From Brotaphodocola sp003480315 (GTDB lineage: Bacteria; Bacillota; Clostridia; Lachnospirales; Lachnospiraceae), in the NCBI RefSeq assembly GCF_964246085.1, contig NZ_CAXTPD010000010.1: DNA of 64,000 nt. One strand, written 5' to 3'. Below are positions 8,814 to 17,504 of this stretch, one piece after another; position 1 is the stretch's first letter; each line of letters begins with the position of its first letter. A program made the position numbers and the translations under genes. The notes beneath the pieces were generated by a model. That model saw only the letters and a list, made by a program, of their open reading frames with translations. It did no database searches and had not been told where the DNA came from.

Positions 8814-8857
8814 ACGATATATAGTTGTTTATAAATAATAAAAATACAAGATATAGT
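8814..8857. promoter_or_regulatory. Two tandem NrdR-box-like sites upstream of nrdD
   Basis: Two 12-nt sites each match the palindromic core ACwATATATwGT at 11 of 12 positions: 8814-8825 and 8846-8857. Their starts are 32 bp apart, about three helical turns, the arrangement known for NrdR, the nucleotide-sensing repressor of ribonucleotide reductase genes. They lie 22-65 nt before the nrdD start. The match was made by eye; the nrdR gene is not in this window. Confidence 0.7.
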
Positions 8858-8878
8858 ATATTCGAGAGGGGTTTAGGC

Positions 8879-11068
8879 ATGACTACGGATGTTAAGACAA
8901 ATGTCATCAAGAGAAACGGCAAGGAAGTTTCTTTTGATGTCTCTAAAATCGTGAATGCGATCACAAAGGCAAATGCCAGTGTGGATCATCTTCATCAGCT
9001 GAATGAATATCAGATCAATGCAGTGGCAGATATGATCGCTAAGCAGGTGGAAGAGGCTACGCATGCGGTAAATGTAGAAGATATTCAGGATATGGTAGAG
9101 ACTGGCATCATGGAGATGCGCGGTTATGAGGTGGCACAGAAATATGTGCGTTACCGTTATAAGAGAGAGCTGACCAGAAAGTCCAATACCACGGACAATG
9201 GCATTCTTGCTCTGATCGAGCATCTGAATGAGGAAGTAAAGCAGGAAAATTCCAATAAGAATCCGGTCATCAACTCTACCCAGCGTGATTACATGGCCGG
9301 CGAGGTCAGCAAGGACTTAAGCCGTCGTGTCCTGCTTCCGGAAGAGATTGTGCGCGCGCATGAGGCCGGTATCATCCATTTCCACGATACCGATTATTTT
9401 GCGCAGAAGGAGCATAACTGCGACTTGATCAATCTGGAAGATATGCTCCAGAACGGTACAGTTATCAGTGAGACCATGATCGAGAAGCCGCACAGCTTTT
9501 TTACTGCCTGCAATGTTACCACCCAGATCGTGGCGCAGGTGGCCAGCAACCAGTACGGCGGACAGTCCTTCTCCCTGGCTCATCTGGCACCGTTTGTGGA
9601 TATCAGCCGCCAGAAGCTGCGCAAAAACGTGATCGAGGAACGCAAGGAGTGCGGAGAGGCTCTGGATGAGACCATCATCAACCGTGTAGTAGAACGTAGA
9701 CTGCGTGAGGAGGTCAAGAGCGGTATCCAGACGATCCAGTATCAGCTGATCACTCTGATGACCTGTAACGGACAGGCACCATTTGTGACCATGTTCATGT
9801 ATCTGGACGAGGTCCCGGAGGGACGCACCCGTGATGATCTGGCTATGATCATCGAAGAGGTTCTGATCCAGAGAATGCAGGGTGTAAAAAATGAAAAGGG
9901 TGTCTGGATCACTCCGGCCTTCCCGAAGCTGATCTACGTTCTGGATGAAGATAATATTACAGAGGATTCCAAATATTGGTATCTGACGGAGCTGGCTGCA
10001 AAGTGTACTGCAAAGCGTATGGTTCCGGATTATATTTCCGCAAAGATCATGAAGGAATTAAAGGGCGGAAACGTATATACCTGTATGGGCTGCCGTTCTT
10101 TCCTGACTGTGGAGGATTCCCAGAGAAACGCAGACGGAAGCCACAAGTTCTACGGACGTTTCAATCAGGGCGTTGTCACCATCAACCTGGTGGATGTAGC
10201 CTGCTCCTCGGAGGGCGATATGGACCGCTTCTGGGAGATTTTTGAGGAGCGTCTGGAGCTCTGCCACCGCGCACTGCGCTGCCGTCATGAGCGTCTGCTT
10301 GGAACCATTTCCGATGTAGCCCCGATCTTGTGGCAGAACGGTGCCCTGGCAAGACTGAAAAAGGGTGAGACCATCGACAAGCTTTTGTTTAACGGCTATT
10401 CCACCATCTCTCTGGGCTACTGCGGTCTGCATGAGATGTGCGTACGCATGACCGGCAAGTCCCATACAGATCCGTCTGCAAAGCCGTTTGCCCTGGCTGT
10501 TATGCAGAAGATGAACGACAAGTGCAGGGAGTGGAAAGAGGCCGAGAACATCAGCTACTCCGTATACGGAACCCCGATGGAGTCCACCACCTACAAGTTC
10601 GCGAAATGCTTACAGAAACGCTTCGGCATTATTCCGGGCGTAACCGATAAGAACTACATTACCAACAGCTATCATGTTCACGTCAGTGAGGAGATCGATG
10701 CTTTCAGCAAGCTGAAATTTGAGTCCGAGTTCCAGAAGCTGTCTCCGGGCGGCGCAATCAGCTATGTGGAAGTGCCGAACATGCAGCAGAATATCCCGGC
10801 AGTCCTGTCTGTCATGAAGTTCATCTATGAGAACATCATGTATGCAGAGCTGAATACCAAGAGTGATTACTGCGAGTGCTGCGGCTACGACGGTGAGATC
10901 AAAATCGTCGAGGATGAGGCAGGTAAGCTGATCTGGGAGTGCCCGAACTGCGGCAACCGTGACCAGGACAAGATGTCTGTTGCACGCCGTACCTGCGGCT
11001 ATATCGGAACCCAGTTCTGGAACCAGGGACGGACGCAGGAAATCCGCGACCGCGTGCTGCATCTGTAA
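8879..11068 (+). CDS. nrdD: Anaerobic (class III) ribonucleoside-triphosphate reductase
   Basis: This 729-residue glycyl-radical enzyme reduces NTPs to dNTPs without oxygen. An ATP-cone allosteric domain occupies about residues 8-100. The C-terminus has the zinc site (CECCGYDGE and CPNCGNRD) and the glycyl-radical loop RRTCGYIG about 22 residues from the end. The ATG at 8879 follows GAGAGGGG; an in-frame ATG at 8825 would overlap the first NrdR-like box and adds non-conserved residues. The activase gene nrdG is not adjacent, so it must lie elsewhere. Expression is probably controlled by NrdR through the upstream boxes. Confidence 0.95.
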   Translation: MTTDVKTNVIKRNGKEVSFDVSKIVNAITKANASVDHLHQLNEYQINAVADMIAKQVEEATHAVNVEDIQDMVETGIMEMRGYEVAQKYVRYRYKRELTRKSNTTDNGILALIEHLNEEVKQENSNKNPVINSTQRDYMAGEVSKDLSRRVLLPEEIVRAHEAGIIHFHDTDYFAQKEHNCDLINLEDMLQNGTVISETMIEKPHSFFTACNVTTQIVAQVASNQYGGQSFSLAHLAPFVDISRQKLRKNVIEERKECGEALDETIINRVVERRLREEVKSGIQTIQYQLITLMTCNGQAPFVTMFMYLDEVPEGRTRDDLAMIIEEVLIQRMQGVKNEKGVWITPAFPKLIYVLDEDNITEDSKYWYLTELAAKCTAKRMVPDYISAKIMKELKGGNVYTCMGCRSFLTVEDSQRNADGSHKFYGRFNQGVVTINLVDVACSSEGDMDRFWEIFEERLELCHRALRCRHERLLGTISDVAPILWQNGALARLKKGETIDKLLFNGYSTISLGYCGLHEMCVRMTGKSHTDPSAKPFALAVMQKMNDKCREWKEAENISYSVYGTPMESTTYKFAKCLQKRFGIIPGVTDKNYITNSYHVHVSEEIDAFSKLKFESEFQKLSPGGAISYVEVPNMQQNIPAVLSVMKFIYENIMYAELNTKSDYCECCGYDGEIKIVEDEAGKLIWECPNCGNRDQDKMSVARRTCGYIGTQFWNQGRTQEIRDRVLHL

Positions 11069-11100
11069 ATGATATTGTTAAACAAACTGAAATTTTAAGT

Positions 11101-11145
11101 GAGAAGAGGGCGGGGCCCCCCCCCCCCCCCCTCTTCTCGTTTAAT
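11101..11145 (+). terminator. Terminator-like hairpin containing a 16-C homopolymer
   Basis: GAGAAGAGGG (11101-11110) pairs with CCCTCTTCTC (11129-11138). Between them a short G run faces 16 consecutive C residues (11116-11131). GTTTAATTCT follows, a weak T-rich tail. It lies 33 nt after nrdD and probably ends its transcript. The exact C count may be a sequencing or assembly artefact. Confidence 0.65.
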
Positions 11146-11188
11146 TCTGACGATTTTATGAAAATTATGGTGTGCACCTTCACGTGCC

Positions 11189-11217
11189 TTGCACCTTGCG
11201 AAAATTAATGGTATACT
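11189..11217 (+). promoter_or_regulatory. Sigma-A promoter of the surface-glycan cluster
   Basis: TTGCAC (11189-11194) and TATACT (11212-11217) are separated by 17 nt. The ~100-nt leader that follows has two small hairpins (CGGCC-AGCAGG-GGCCG near 11241 and GCCCC-GTTTG-GGGGC at 11271-11285) before the ATG at 11322. No other strong promoter was noticed before 27616. Confidence 0.7.
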
Positions 11218-11321
11218 GTCGTGGTAAATTACCCGTATTGCGGCCAGCAGGGCCGGAAAAACAATAAAATGCCCCGTTTGGGGGCGGTTTTCGGGTCAAA
11301 AGGACGGATGAAAGGAATCCC

Positions 11322-12701
11322 ATGTCTTCAAATAACGAATACGCGATCCAGGTACAGGACGTGAGCAAGATATATAAGCTGTATGACAAGCCGATCGACC
11401 GGCTGAAGGAGTCTCTCAGCTTAACCCATAAAAACTACCATAAGGACTTCTTTGCACTGAGTGATATTTCATTCAATGTAAAGAAAGGTGAGACGGTAGG
11501 CATCATCGGAACCAACGGTTCCGGAAAATCAACGATATTAAAGATCATCACCGGAGTGCTGACCCCGACAAGTGGACAGGTCCGGGTGAGCGGAGTTATC
11601 TCGGCGCTTCTGGAGCTGGGAGCGGGCTTTAACATGGATTACACCGGCATTGAGAATATTTACATGAACGGAACCATGATGGGCTTTTCCAAAAAACAGA
11701 TGGACGAGAAGCTTCCGGATATCCTGGAATTTGCGGATATCGGAGACTTTGTTTACCAGCCGGTGAAAACCTATTCCAGCGGTATGTTTGTACGGCTGGC
11801 TTTTGCATTGTCAATCAATGTGGAGCCGGAAATCCTCATTGTGGATGAGGCCCTTTCTGTGGGAGACGTGTTCTTCCAGTCCAAGTGCTACCGCCGCATG
11901 GAGGAGATCCGGAAGAACGGAACCACCATTCTTATGGTTACCCACGACATGGGCAGTGTCATCAAATACTGTGACCGGGTGGTGCTTTTAAACAAGGGTC
12001 ATTATGTGGCTGAGGGCGCGCCGGGCAAGATGGTGGATCTGTACAAGAAAATCCTGGCCAACCAGATGGATGATCTGGAAGAGGAACTGCTGGAGATGAA
12101 TGATTTCTCCGGTGGGATGGATGAAGAAGACAGCATAAAAAATACTGCTCCGGCAGAACATGCTGAGGCAAAGCCGGTCCACAGCGGTCTTATGAAGGAC
12201 AAGATCACCATCAACCCGAACCGTACCGAGTATGGCAACGGCAAGGCGGAGATCTATGATCTTGGCATGTTTGATGAGCGGGGCAACTTAACGAACCTGT
12301 TGTTAAAGGGTGAGTATTTTACCATCAAAGAGAAGATCCGTTTCCATGACAGCATCCAGGCTCCGATCTTTACCTACACCATTAAAGATAAGAAGGGCGC
12401 GGACTTAACCGGTACCAACACCATGTTTGAGGGAGCGGAGATCCGTCCGGTCAAAAACGGGGACGAGTACGAGGTGAACTTCCGCCAGAAGATGACCCTT
12501 CAGGGCGGCGAGTATCTGCTTTCCATGAGCTGCACCGGCTTTGAACAGGGCGAGCATACTGTGTACCACCGTCTGTATGATGTGGCGAACATCACGGTTA
12601 TTTCCAATAAGAATACCGTGGGTGTTTATGATATGGAGTCTGAGGTGGAGGCGGTGCTGAAACCGGCGGGAGCCGTGAACACGGAAACCGGGAATGCGTG
12701 A
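11322..12701 (+). CDS. wzt: Wzt-type polysaccharide ABC transporter ATPase with C-terminal carbohydrate-binding domain
   Basis: The 459-residue protein powers export of a lipid-linked glycan. Walker A GTNGSGKST (63-71), signature YSSGM (151-155) and Walker B ILIVDE (171-176) define an ATPase of the TagH/Wzt group. After an acidic linker (about 250-300), residues 310-445 form a beta-rich domain like the Wzt C-terminal domain, which in E. coli O8/O9a recognises the modified end of the finished glycan. The partner permease Wzm normally sits next to wzt but is absent here. The adjacent gene encodes a WbdD-like terminator module, which fits a capped-chain export system. Confidence 0.9.
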   Translation: MSSNNEYAIQVQDVSKIYKLYDKPIDRLKESLSLTHKNYHKDFFALSDISFNVKKGETVGIIGTNGSGKSTILKIITGVLTPTSGQVRVSGVISALLELGAGFNMDYTGIENIYMNGTMMGFSKKQMDEKLPDILEFADIGDFVYQPVKTYSSGMFVRLAFALSINVEPEILIVDEALSVGDVFFQSKCYRRMEEIRKNGTTILMVTHDMGSVIKYCDRVVLLNKGHYVAEGAPGKMVDLYKKILANQMDDLEEELLEMNDFSGGMDEEDSIKNTAPAEHAEAKPVHSGLMKDKITINPNRTEYGNGKAEIYDLGMFDERGNLTNLLLKGEYFTIKEKIRFHDSIQAPIFTYTIKDKKGADLTGTNTMFEGAEIRPVKNGDEYEVNFRQKMTLQGGEYLLSMSCTGFEQGEHTVYHRLYDVANITVISNKNTVGVYDMESEVEAVLKPAGAVNTETGNA

Positions 12702-12775
12702 GACGGAAACTGGTTTGATCGGAACACAAACATGGCGAACAACGAACGTGAACATAAGAAAGAGGTTTTTTGAGC

Positions 12776-15700
12776 ATGAGAAAGATCGATGATGAGATAC
12801 AGGCGCTCCTGTTAGAGCATCGCGGAGATATCCGGTCCATCCTGAAGGACAACCACAGGCTGGATCTGTTGTATGCACTCTCTTCCCAGCGTGAGCTGCT
12901 GCTTGAGTGGTATGACTTTGAACCGGAGGCAGAGGTCCTGCAGGTGGGAGCCGATTACGGTGCGCTGACCGGGCTTTTTCGATCCAGCGTGCGCGCAGTG
13001 ACGGTGCTGGATGACACGGAAAGTGCTTTGGAAACGGTGCGCCAGCGCTATCCGGGCGCAGCAAATATTTATTACCGAAAGGACAGTCTGGCCGGTTATG
13101 CGGCAGAGGCCTGTGCGGAGGGCAAAAAGTATGACTATGTGATCTTTGCGGGAACTCTGACAGCTCCCTATGAGAAACACATTCATGAGGCAAAGTCCCT
13201 GTTAAAGCCGGAGGGAATTCTGATCGTGGCTTCAGCCAATGCCCTTGGCATGAAATATTTTGCGGGAACAGTGGAGGAAGAAAATGCGCTGACCAAACGT
13301 CAGCTGACGGAGCTGCTTTGCGGGGGCAGGGAAAGCCAGAGCATGGCCGATGAGAGCGGTGCATTGAAATTCTATTATCCGATGCCGGACTATAAGACTC
13401 CGGTCAGCATCTATTCCGATGCATATCTGCCAAAGAAGGGTGATTTAACCCGTGTAACTCCGGCTTACGATTATCCGCCGTATCACCTGATGGAGCAGGG
13501 GGAGAAGTTTGACACGGTCTGCGAGGCAGGCCTTTTTGACCTGTACGCCAACTCCTATCTGGTATTCTGGAGCGCAGATCCGAAACAGCTTCAAAAGGAA
13601 GATGAGCGGATCTTCATGAAATACAATAAGACAAGACGAGAAGAGTTCCAGATCAAGACCTGCATCTGCGAGCGGAATGCAGCCGGTGCGGAAACAGGAA
13701 ATAAAGAGCGTTATGTTGAGAAAGCGGCGCTGAGTCTGGACGGCAGCGCTCACATTGCTTCCTTTAAAGAAAAATATGAGAAGCTGATAAAGCAGCACCG
13801 TACCTTAAAGGTGGCAGAACCGAAGTTTGCCGAGCACCGCAATTCCGTATTCTTTCCCTATCTGGTGGGAGAAACCTGCGCGGAGAAGCTGGGCGAGCAG
13901 TTAGAGGGCGGACAGCTTCCGCTGGATGTGCTGCAGATTGTTATGAACCAGATTTACGATATCAGTCCGGAGTGCCGCAGTGCGTTTAACCGTACGGAAG
14001 AGTTTGATGAGGTGTTTGGCGCAGACCTGACGGAGGAGGAGCAGAAGCTGCTGCTTTCCGATACGGCCTGCGAGGTGTCCAACATCGACGCATTGTTTGA
14101 AAACATGCTGATGACCCGGGAGGGCATTTACTGTCTGGATTATGAGTGGGTATTTTTATTCCCGGTTCCGGAGCATTTTGTGAAATACCGCATTCTGTAC
14201 TATTTCTATGAGCAGTACAGCAGTGTGTTAAAGCAGCTGACCTTAGATCAGATCCTGGGTTACTTCGGCATTACGCCGGAGATGGCTGAGGTGTACCGCA
14301 GGATGGAAGAAAACTTCCAGAGCTATGTACACGGCGAAAACCAGGAACTGTATCTGGGCAATTATATGGTATATTCCCGCACGGTCCGTGACATCCGCCA
14401 GACCGAAAGCGACCTTGCAAGAGCGAGAGAGCGCATCGAGCAGATGAAGATCCACAGCCGGGAAAAGGACGTGACCATCCGCAAGATCACGGAAGTACAG
14501 CGTCTGACCAACAACCATGTCACCAACCTGGAAGCCATCATCCACAACCATGAGCATGAGATCGGGGAGATGGCAAAGACCTTAAATTACTTAAACAAAC
14601 ATGAGGCCATCCTCTTTAAGATCCGCAGGAAGCTGGGCGACAAATTCAACCAGAAGTATCCGAAGGGGTCTGTGGAGCGGAAAAAGCTTCATTATAAGAA
14701 GGAATATATGCTGCATCCGCTTCGTTCCATGAAGCTTTACTCCACACCGGAGGGAAGAAATTTACGGGACGGCGATTTCAACATTGGTGAGATCTACCGG
14801 GAGCATGGACGCCTGAAATTTGAACAGGTGGAGAACCCGACGGTTTCCATCATTATTCCGGTATACAACCAGATCCACTATACCTATGCGTGCCTGCTTT
14901 CTATTTTAGAGCACACGAAGGATGTTTCTTATGAGGTCATTATTGCGGATGACGTATCCACAGATGCGACAGAGCATCTTTCCGAGTATGCGGAAGGACT
15001 TGTGATCTGCAGGAATAGTACAAACCAGGGCTTTCTGCGCAACTGCAATAATGCAGCACGCCATGCCCGCGGCAAATATGTGATGTTCTTAAATAACGAC
15101 ACCCAGGTGACGGAGAACTGGCTGTCTTCCCTGGTCCAGCTCATTGAGTCGGACCCGTCCATCGGCATGGTAGGTTCCAAGCTGGTGTACCCGGACGGAC
15201 GGCTGCAGGAGGCAGGCGGTATCATCTGGAGCGACGGCTCCGGCTGGAACTATGGCCGTCTGGACAACCCGGACAAGCCGGAGTACAACTATGTCAAGGA
15301 TGTTGATTACATTTCCGGAGCGGCTATTTTATTATCCAATGAATTATGGAATCAGATCGGCGGCTTTGATACCCGCTTTGCACCGGCCTACTGTGAGGAT
15401 TCCGACCTGGCCTTCGAGGTCAGAAAAGCGGGTTACCGCGTGGTATACCAGCCGAAGTCCAGGGTCATCCACTTTGAGGGCGTTTCCAACGGCACCGATG
15501 TGCAGGGTACCGGTTTAAAACGCTATCAGGTGGCAAACAGCAGGAAGCTGAAGGAAAAATGGGCCGATGAGTTCGCAAAGCAGTGCGAGAACGACGGCAA
15601 TCCGGATCCGTTCCGGGCAAGAGAGCGCAGCATGGGCAAGCCGATCATCCTGGTGGTGGACCATTATGTGCCGACTTATGACAAGGATGCGGGATCTAAG

Positions 15701-16762
15701 ACTACGTACCAGTATTTAAAAATGTTTTTAAAGAAGGGCTATGTAGTAAAATTTCTTGGCGATAACTTCATGAACGAGGAGCCCTACACCAGTGAGCTGG
15801 AGCAGATGGGCATCGAGGTGTTATACGGACCGGAATACCAGGTCAAGATCTGGGACTGGCTGCGGGATCATGGCGATGACATTGCGGTGGCTTACTTAAA
15901 CCGCCCGCATATCGCGTCCAAATATATTGATTACATTTTAGACAATACCGATATCAAGGTGATCTACTACGGACACGATCTGCACTGGCTGCGGGAGAGC
16001 CGTGAGTATCAGATCACGAAGGATCCGAAGATCCGCGAGGATGCGGAATACTGGAAGTCCATTGAGTTTACGCTGATGAGCAAGGCGGCTGTTTCCTACT
16101 ATCCGTCTTACATTGAGCGCGATGCGATTCATGAGATTGATCCGACCATCAATGTCAAGGATATTACAGCATATGTTTTTGATGAGTTTAAGTCTGACAT
16201 TCAGGAGGACTTTGCGAAGCGCAACGGACTTCTGTTTGTTGGCGGCTTTGCGCATCCGCCGAATGCAGATGCGGTGCTCTGGTTTGCAAAGGACATTTAT
16301 CCGCGCATCCGTCAGAAGATGGAGGCAGCAGGCCAGGTTCCGCCGGAATTTATCGTAGTCGGTTCCAAGGTGACCGATGAGATCAGGGCGCTGCAGCAGC
16401 CGGACAACGGCATCATCATCAAGGGCTTTGTATCTGAGGAAGAGCTGAGTGAGCTTTATGCCACCTGTCGTGTGGTGGTGGTTCCGCTGCGTTATGGTGC
16501 AGGTGTAAAGGGCAAGGTGGTAGAAGCCATCTACAACGGTGCCCCGATCGTCACCACCTCCATTGGAGCGGAGGGAATTCCGCAAGTAGAGGATGTTCTT
16601 CTGGTAGAAGACGAGCCGGAGGCATTTGCCGAGACCGTGACCAGACTGTACCAGAGCCCGGAGGGCTGCAGGGCACTCTGCGAGAAGACCCAGAGCTACA
16701 TCCGCACCCATTTCAGCATGGATGCGGCATGGAAGGTCATTGAGAACGATTTTAAGAGATAG
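12776..16762 (+). CDS. Giant multidomain glycan assembly protein: methyltransferase, kinase-like, coiled coil, GT2, GT-B
   Basis: The 1328-residue protein starts at ATG 12776, ten nt after an AGAGG site (an in-frame TTG at 12770 is too close to it). Residues ~45-170 look like a class I SAM methyltransferase (VLQVGADYGALTG). Residues ~245-500 resemble an aminoglycoside-phosphotransferase or LPS-kinase fold, with Asp438-x4-Asn443 and Asp455 in LDYEW. Residues ~545-620 are a charged coiled coil. A GT2 domain follows (~686-930; SIIIPVYN, the NND metal motif, CEDSDL), then a GT-B domain (~956-1328; VDHYVPT, VGGFAHPPN, PLRYGAGVKGKVVEA). The first three parts follow the order of E. coli WbdD, which caps O-antigen and sets its length. 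Here they are fused to two glycosyltransferases. The kinase call rests on a short motif. Confidence 0.8.
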   Translation: MRKIDDEIQALLLEHRGDIRSILKDNHRLDLLYALSSQRELLLEWYDFEPEAEVLQVGADYGALTGLFRSSVRAVTVLDDTESALETVRQRYPGAANIYYRKDSLAGYAAEACAEGKKYDYVIFAGTLTAPYEKHIHEAKSLLKPEGILIVASANALGMKYFAGTVEEENALTKRQLTELLCGGRESQSMADESGALKFYYPMPDYKTPVSIYSDAYLPKKGDLTRVTPAYDYPPYHLMEQGEKFDTVCEAGLFDLYANSYLVFWSADPKQLQKEDERIFMKYNKTRREEFQIKTCICERNAAGAETGNKERYVEKAALSLDGSAHIASFKEKYEKLIKQHRTLKVAEPKFAEHRNSVFFPYLVGETCAEKLGEQLEGGQLPLDVLQIVMNQIYDISPECRSAFNRTEEFDEVFGADLTEEEQKLLLSDTACEVSNIDALFENMLMTREGIYCLDYEWVFLFPVPEHFVKYRILYYFYEQYSSVLKQLTLDQILGYFGITPEMAEVYRRMEENFQSYVHGENQELYLGNYMVYSRTVRDIRQTESDLARARERIEQMKIHSREKDVTIRKITEVQRLTNNHVTNLEAIIHNHEHEIGEMAKTLNYLNKHEAILFKIRRKLGDKFNQKYPKGSVERKKLHYKKEYMLHPLRSMKLYSTPEGRNLRDGDFNIGEIYREHGRLKFEQVENPTVSIIIPVYNQIHYTYACLLSILEHTKDVSYEVIIADDVSTDATEHLSEYAEGLVICRNSTNQGFLRNCNNAARHARGKYVMFLNNDTQVTENWLSSLVQLIESDPSIGMVGSKLVYPDGRLQEAGGIIWSDGSGWNYGRLDNPDKPEYNYVKDVDYISGAAILLSNELWNQIGGFDTRFAPAYCEDSDLAFEVRKAGYRVVYQPKSRVIHFEGVSNGTDVQGTGLKRYQVANSRKLKEKWADEFAKQCENDGNPDPFRARERSMGKPIILVVDHYVPTYDKDAGSKTTYQYLKMFLKKGYVVKFLGDNFMNEEPYTSELEQMGIEVLYGPEYQVKIWDWLRDHGDDIAVAYLNRPHIASKYIDYILDNTDIKVIYYGHDLHWLRESREYQITKDPKIREDAEYWKSIEFTLMSKAAVSYYPSYIERDAIHEIDPTINVKDITAYVFDEFKSDIQEDFAKRNGLLFVGGFAHPPNADAVLWFAKDIYPRIRQKMEAAGQVPPEFIVVGSKVTDEIRALQQPDNGIIIKGFVSEEELSELYATCRVVVVPLRYGAGVKGKVVEAIYNGAPIVTTSIGAEGIPQVEDVLLVEDEPEAFAETVTRLYQSPEGCRALCEKTQSYIRTHFSMDAAWKVIENDFKR

Positions 16763-16778
16763 CTAAGGAGAATATACA

Positions 16779-17504
16779 ATGCAGGCAATTTTACTGGCCG
16801 GTGGTCTGGGAACCCGGCTCCGGAGCGTGGTAAGCGACCGCCCGAAGCCTATGGCCCTGATCGGAGAGAAGCCATTTATGGAGTATGTGGTGCATGAGCT
16901 TTCCCGCCATGGCATCACAGATATCATCTTTGCCGTGGGCTACAAGGGTTCCATGGTGGAGGAGTATTTCGGGGACGGAAGCGGCTTTGCCGCACCGGAC
17001 GGAACTCCCATCACGGTTCATTATGCTTACGAGGAAGAACTTCTCGGCACAGCCGGAGCCATCAAAAATGCCGGCAGATTTGTCACGGAGGACAGCTTTT
17101 TTGTCCTGAACGCGGACACCTTTTATCAGATTGACTACAGTCGCCTGGTGACCATGCAGCAGGAGTCTGATCTGGATATGGCACTGGTGCTCCGGGAGGT
17201 GCCGGATATTTCCCGGTACGGGGCAGCGGTTCTGACAAATGGCCGCCTGACCGGTTTTAACGAAAAAACTGCCCAGGCGAAGCCGGGCACCATCAACGGC
17301 GGAGTGTATCTGATGAAGCGCGCCCTGCTTGACGAAATCCCGGCAGGAAAGGTTTCCCTGGAAAATGAGATGATCCCGAAGTGGCTGTCTGAGGGCCGTC
17401 CGTTAGGCGGTTTTGTAAATGATGGTTACTTCATTGATATTGGTATTCCGGAGGCTTATTATCAGTTCATTGAGGATGTAGAGAGAGGAGTAGTGGTATG
17501 GTAA
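16779..17504 (+). CDS. hddC: D-glycero-alpha-D-manno-heptose-1-phosphate guanylyltransferase
   Basis: The 241-residue nucleotidyltransferase has the signature LAGGLGTRL near the N-terminus, the RPKPM lysine segment and NAD(T) metal motif around NADTFYQID. It would join heptose-1-phosphate to GTP to give GDP-D-glycero-alpha-D-manno-heptose. The GTP/heptose assignment rests on its place directly before hddA, gmhB and gmhA; the family also includes mannose- and glucose-1-phosphate enzymes. It starts at ATG 16779 after AAGGAG and overlaps hddA by 7 nt. Confidence 0.85.
   Translation: MQAILLAGGLGTRLRSVVSDRPKPMALIGEKPFMEYVVHELSRHGITDIIFAVGYKGSMVEEYFGDGSGFAAPDGTPITVHYAYEEELLGTAGAIKNAGRFVTEDSFFVLNADTFYQIDYSRLVTMQQESDLDMALVLREVPDISRYGAAVLTNGRLTGFNEKTAQAKPGTINGGVYLMKRALLDEIPAGKVSLENEMIPKWLSEGRPLGGFVNDGYFIDIGIPEAYYQFIEDVERGVVVW

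Noticed and set aside
8825..8878. Longer nrdD reading from ATG 8825
   Set aside because: It would begin at the NrdR-like box, lacks a ribosome site and adds residues outside the ATP-cone start.
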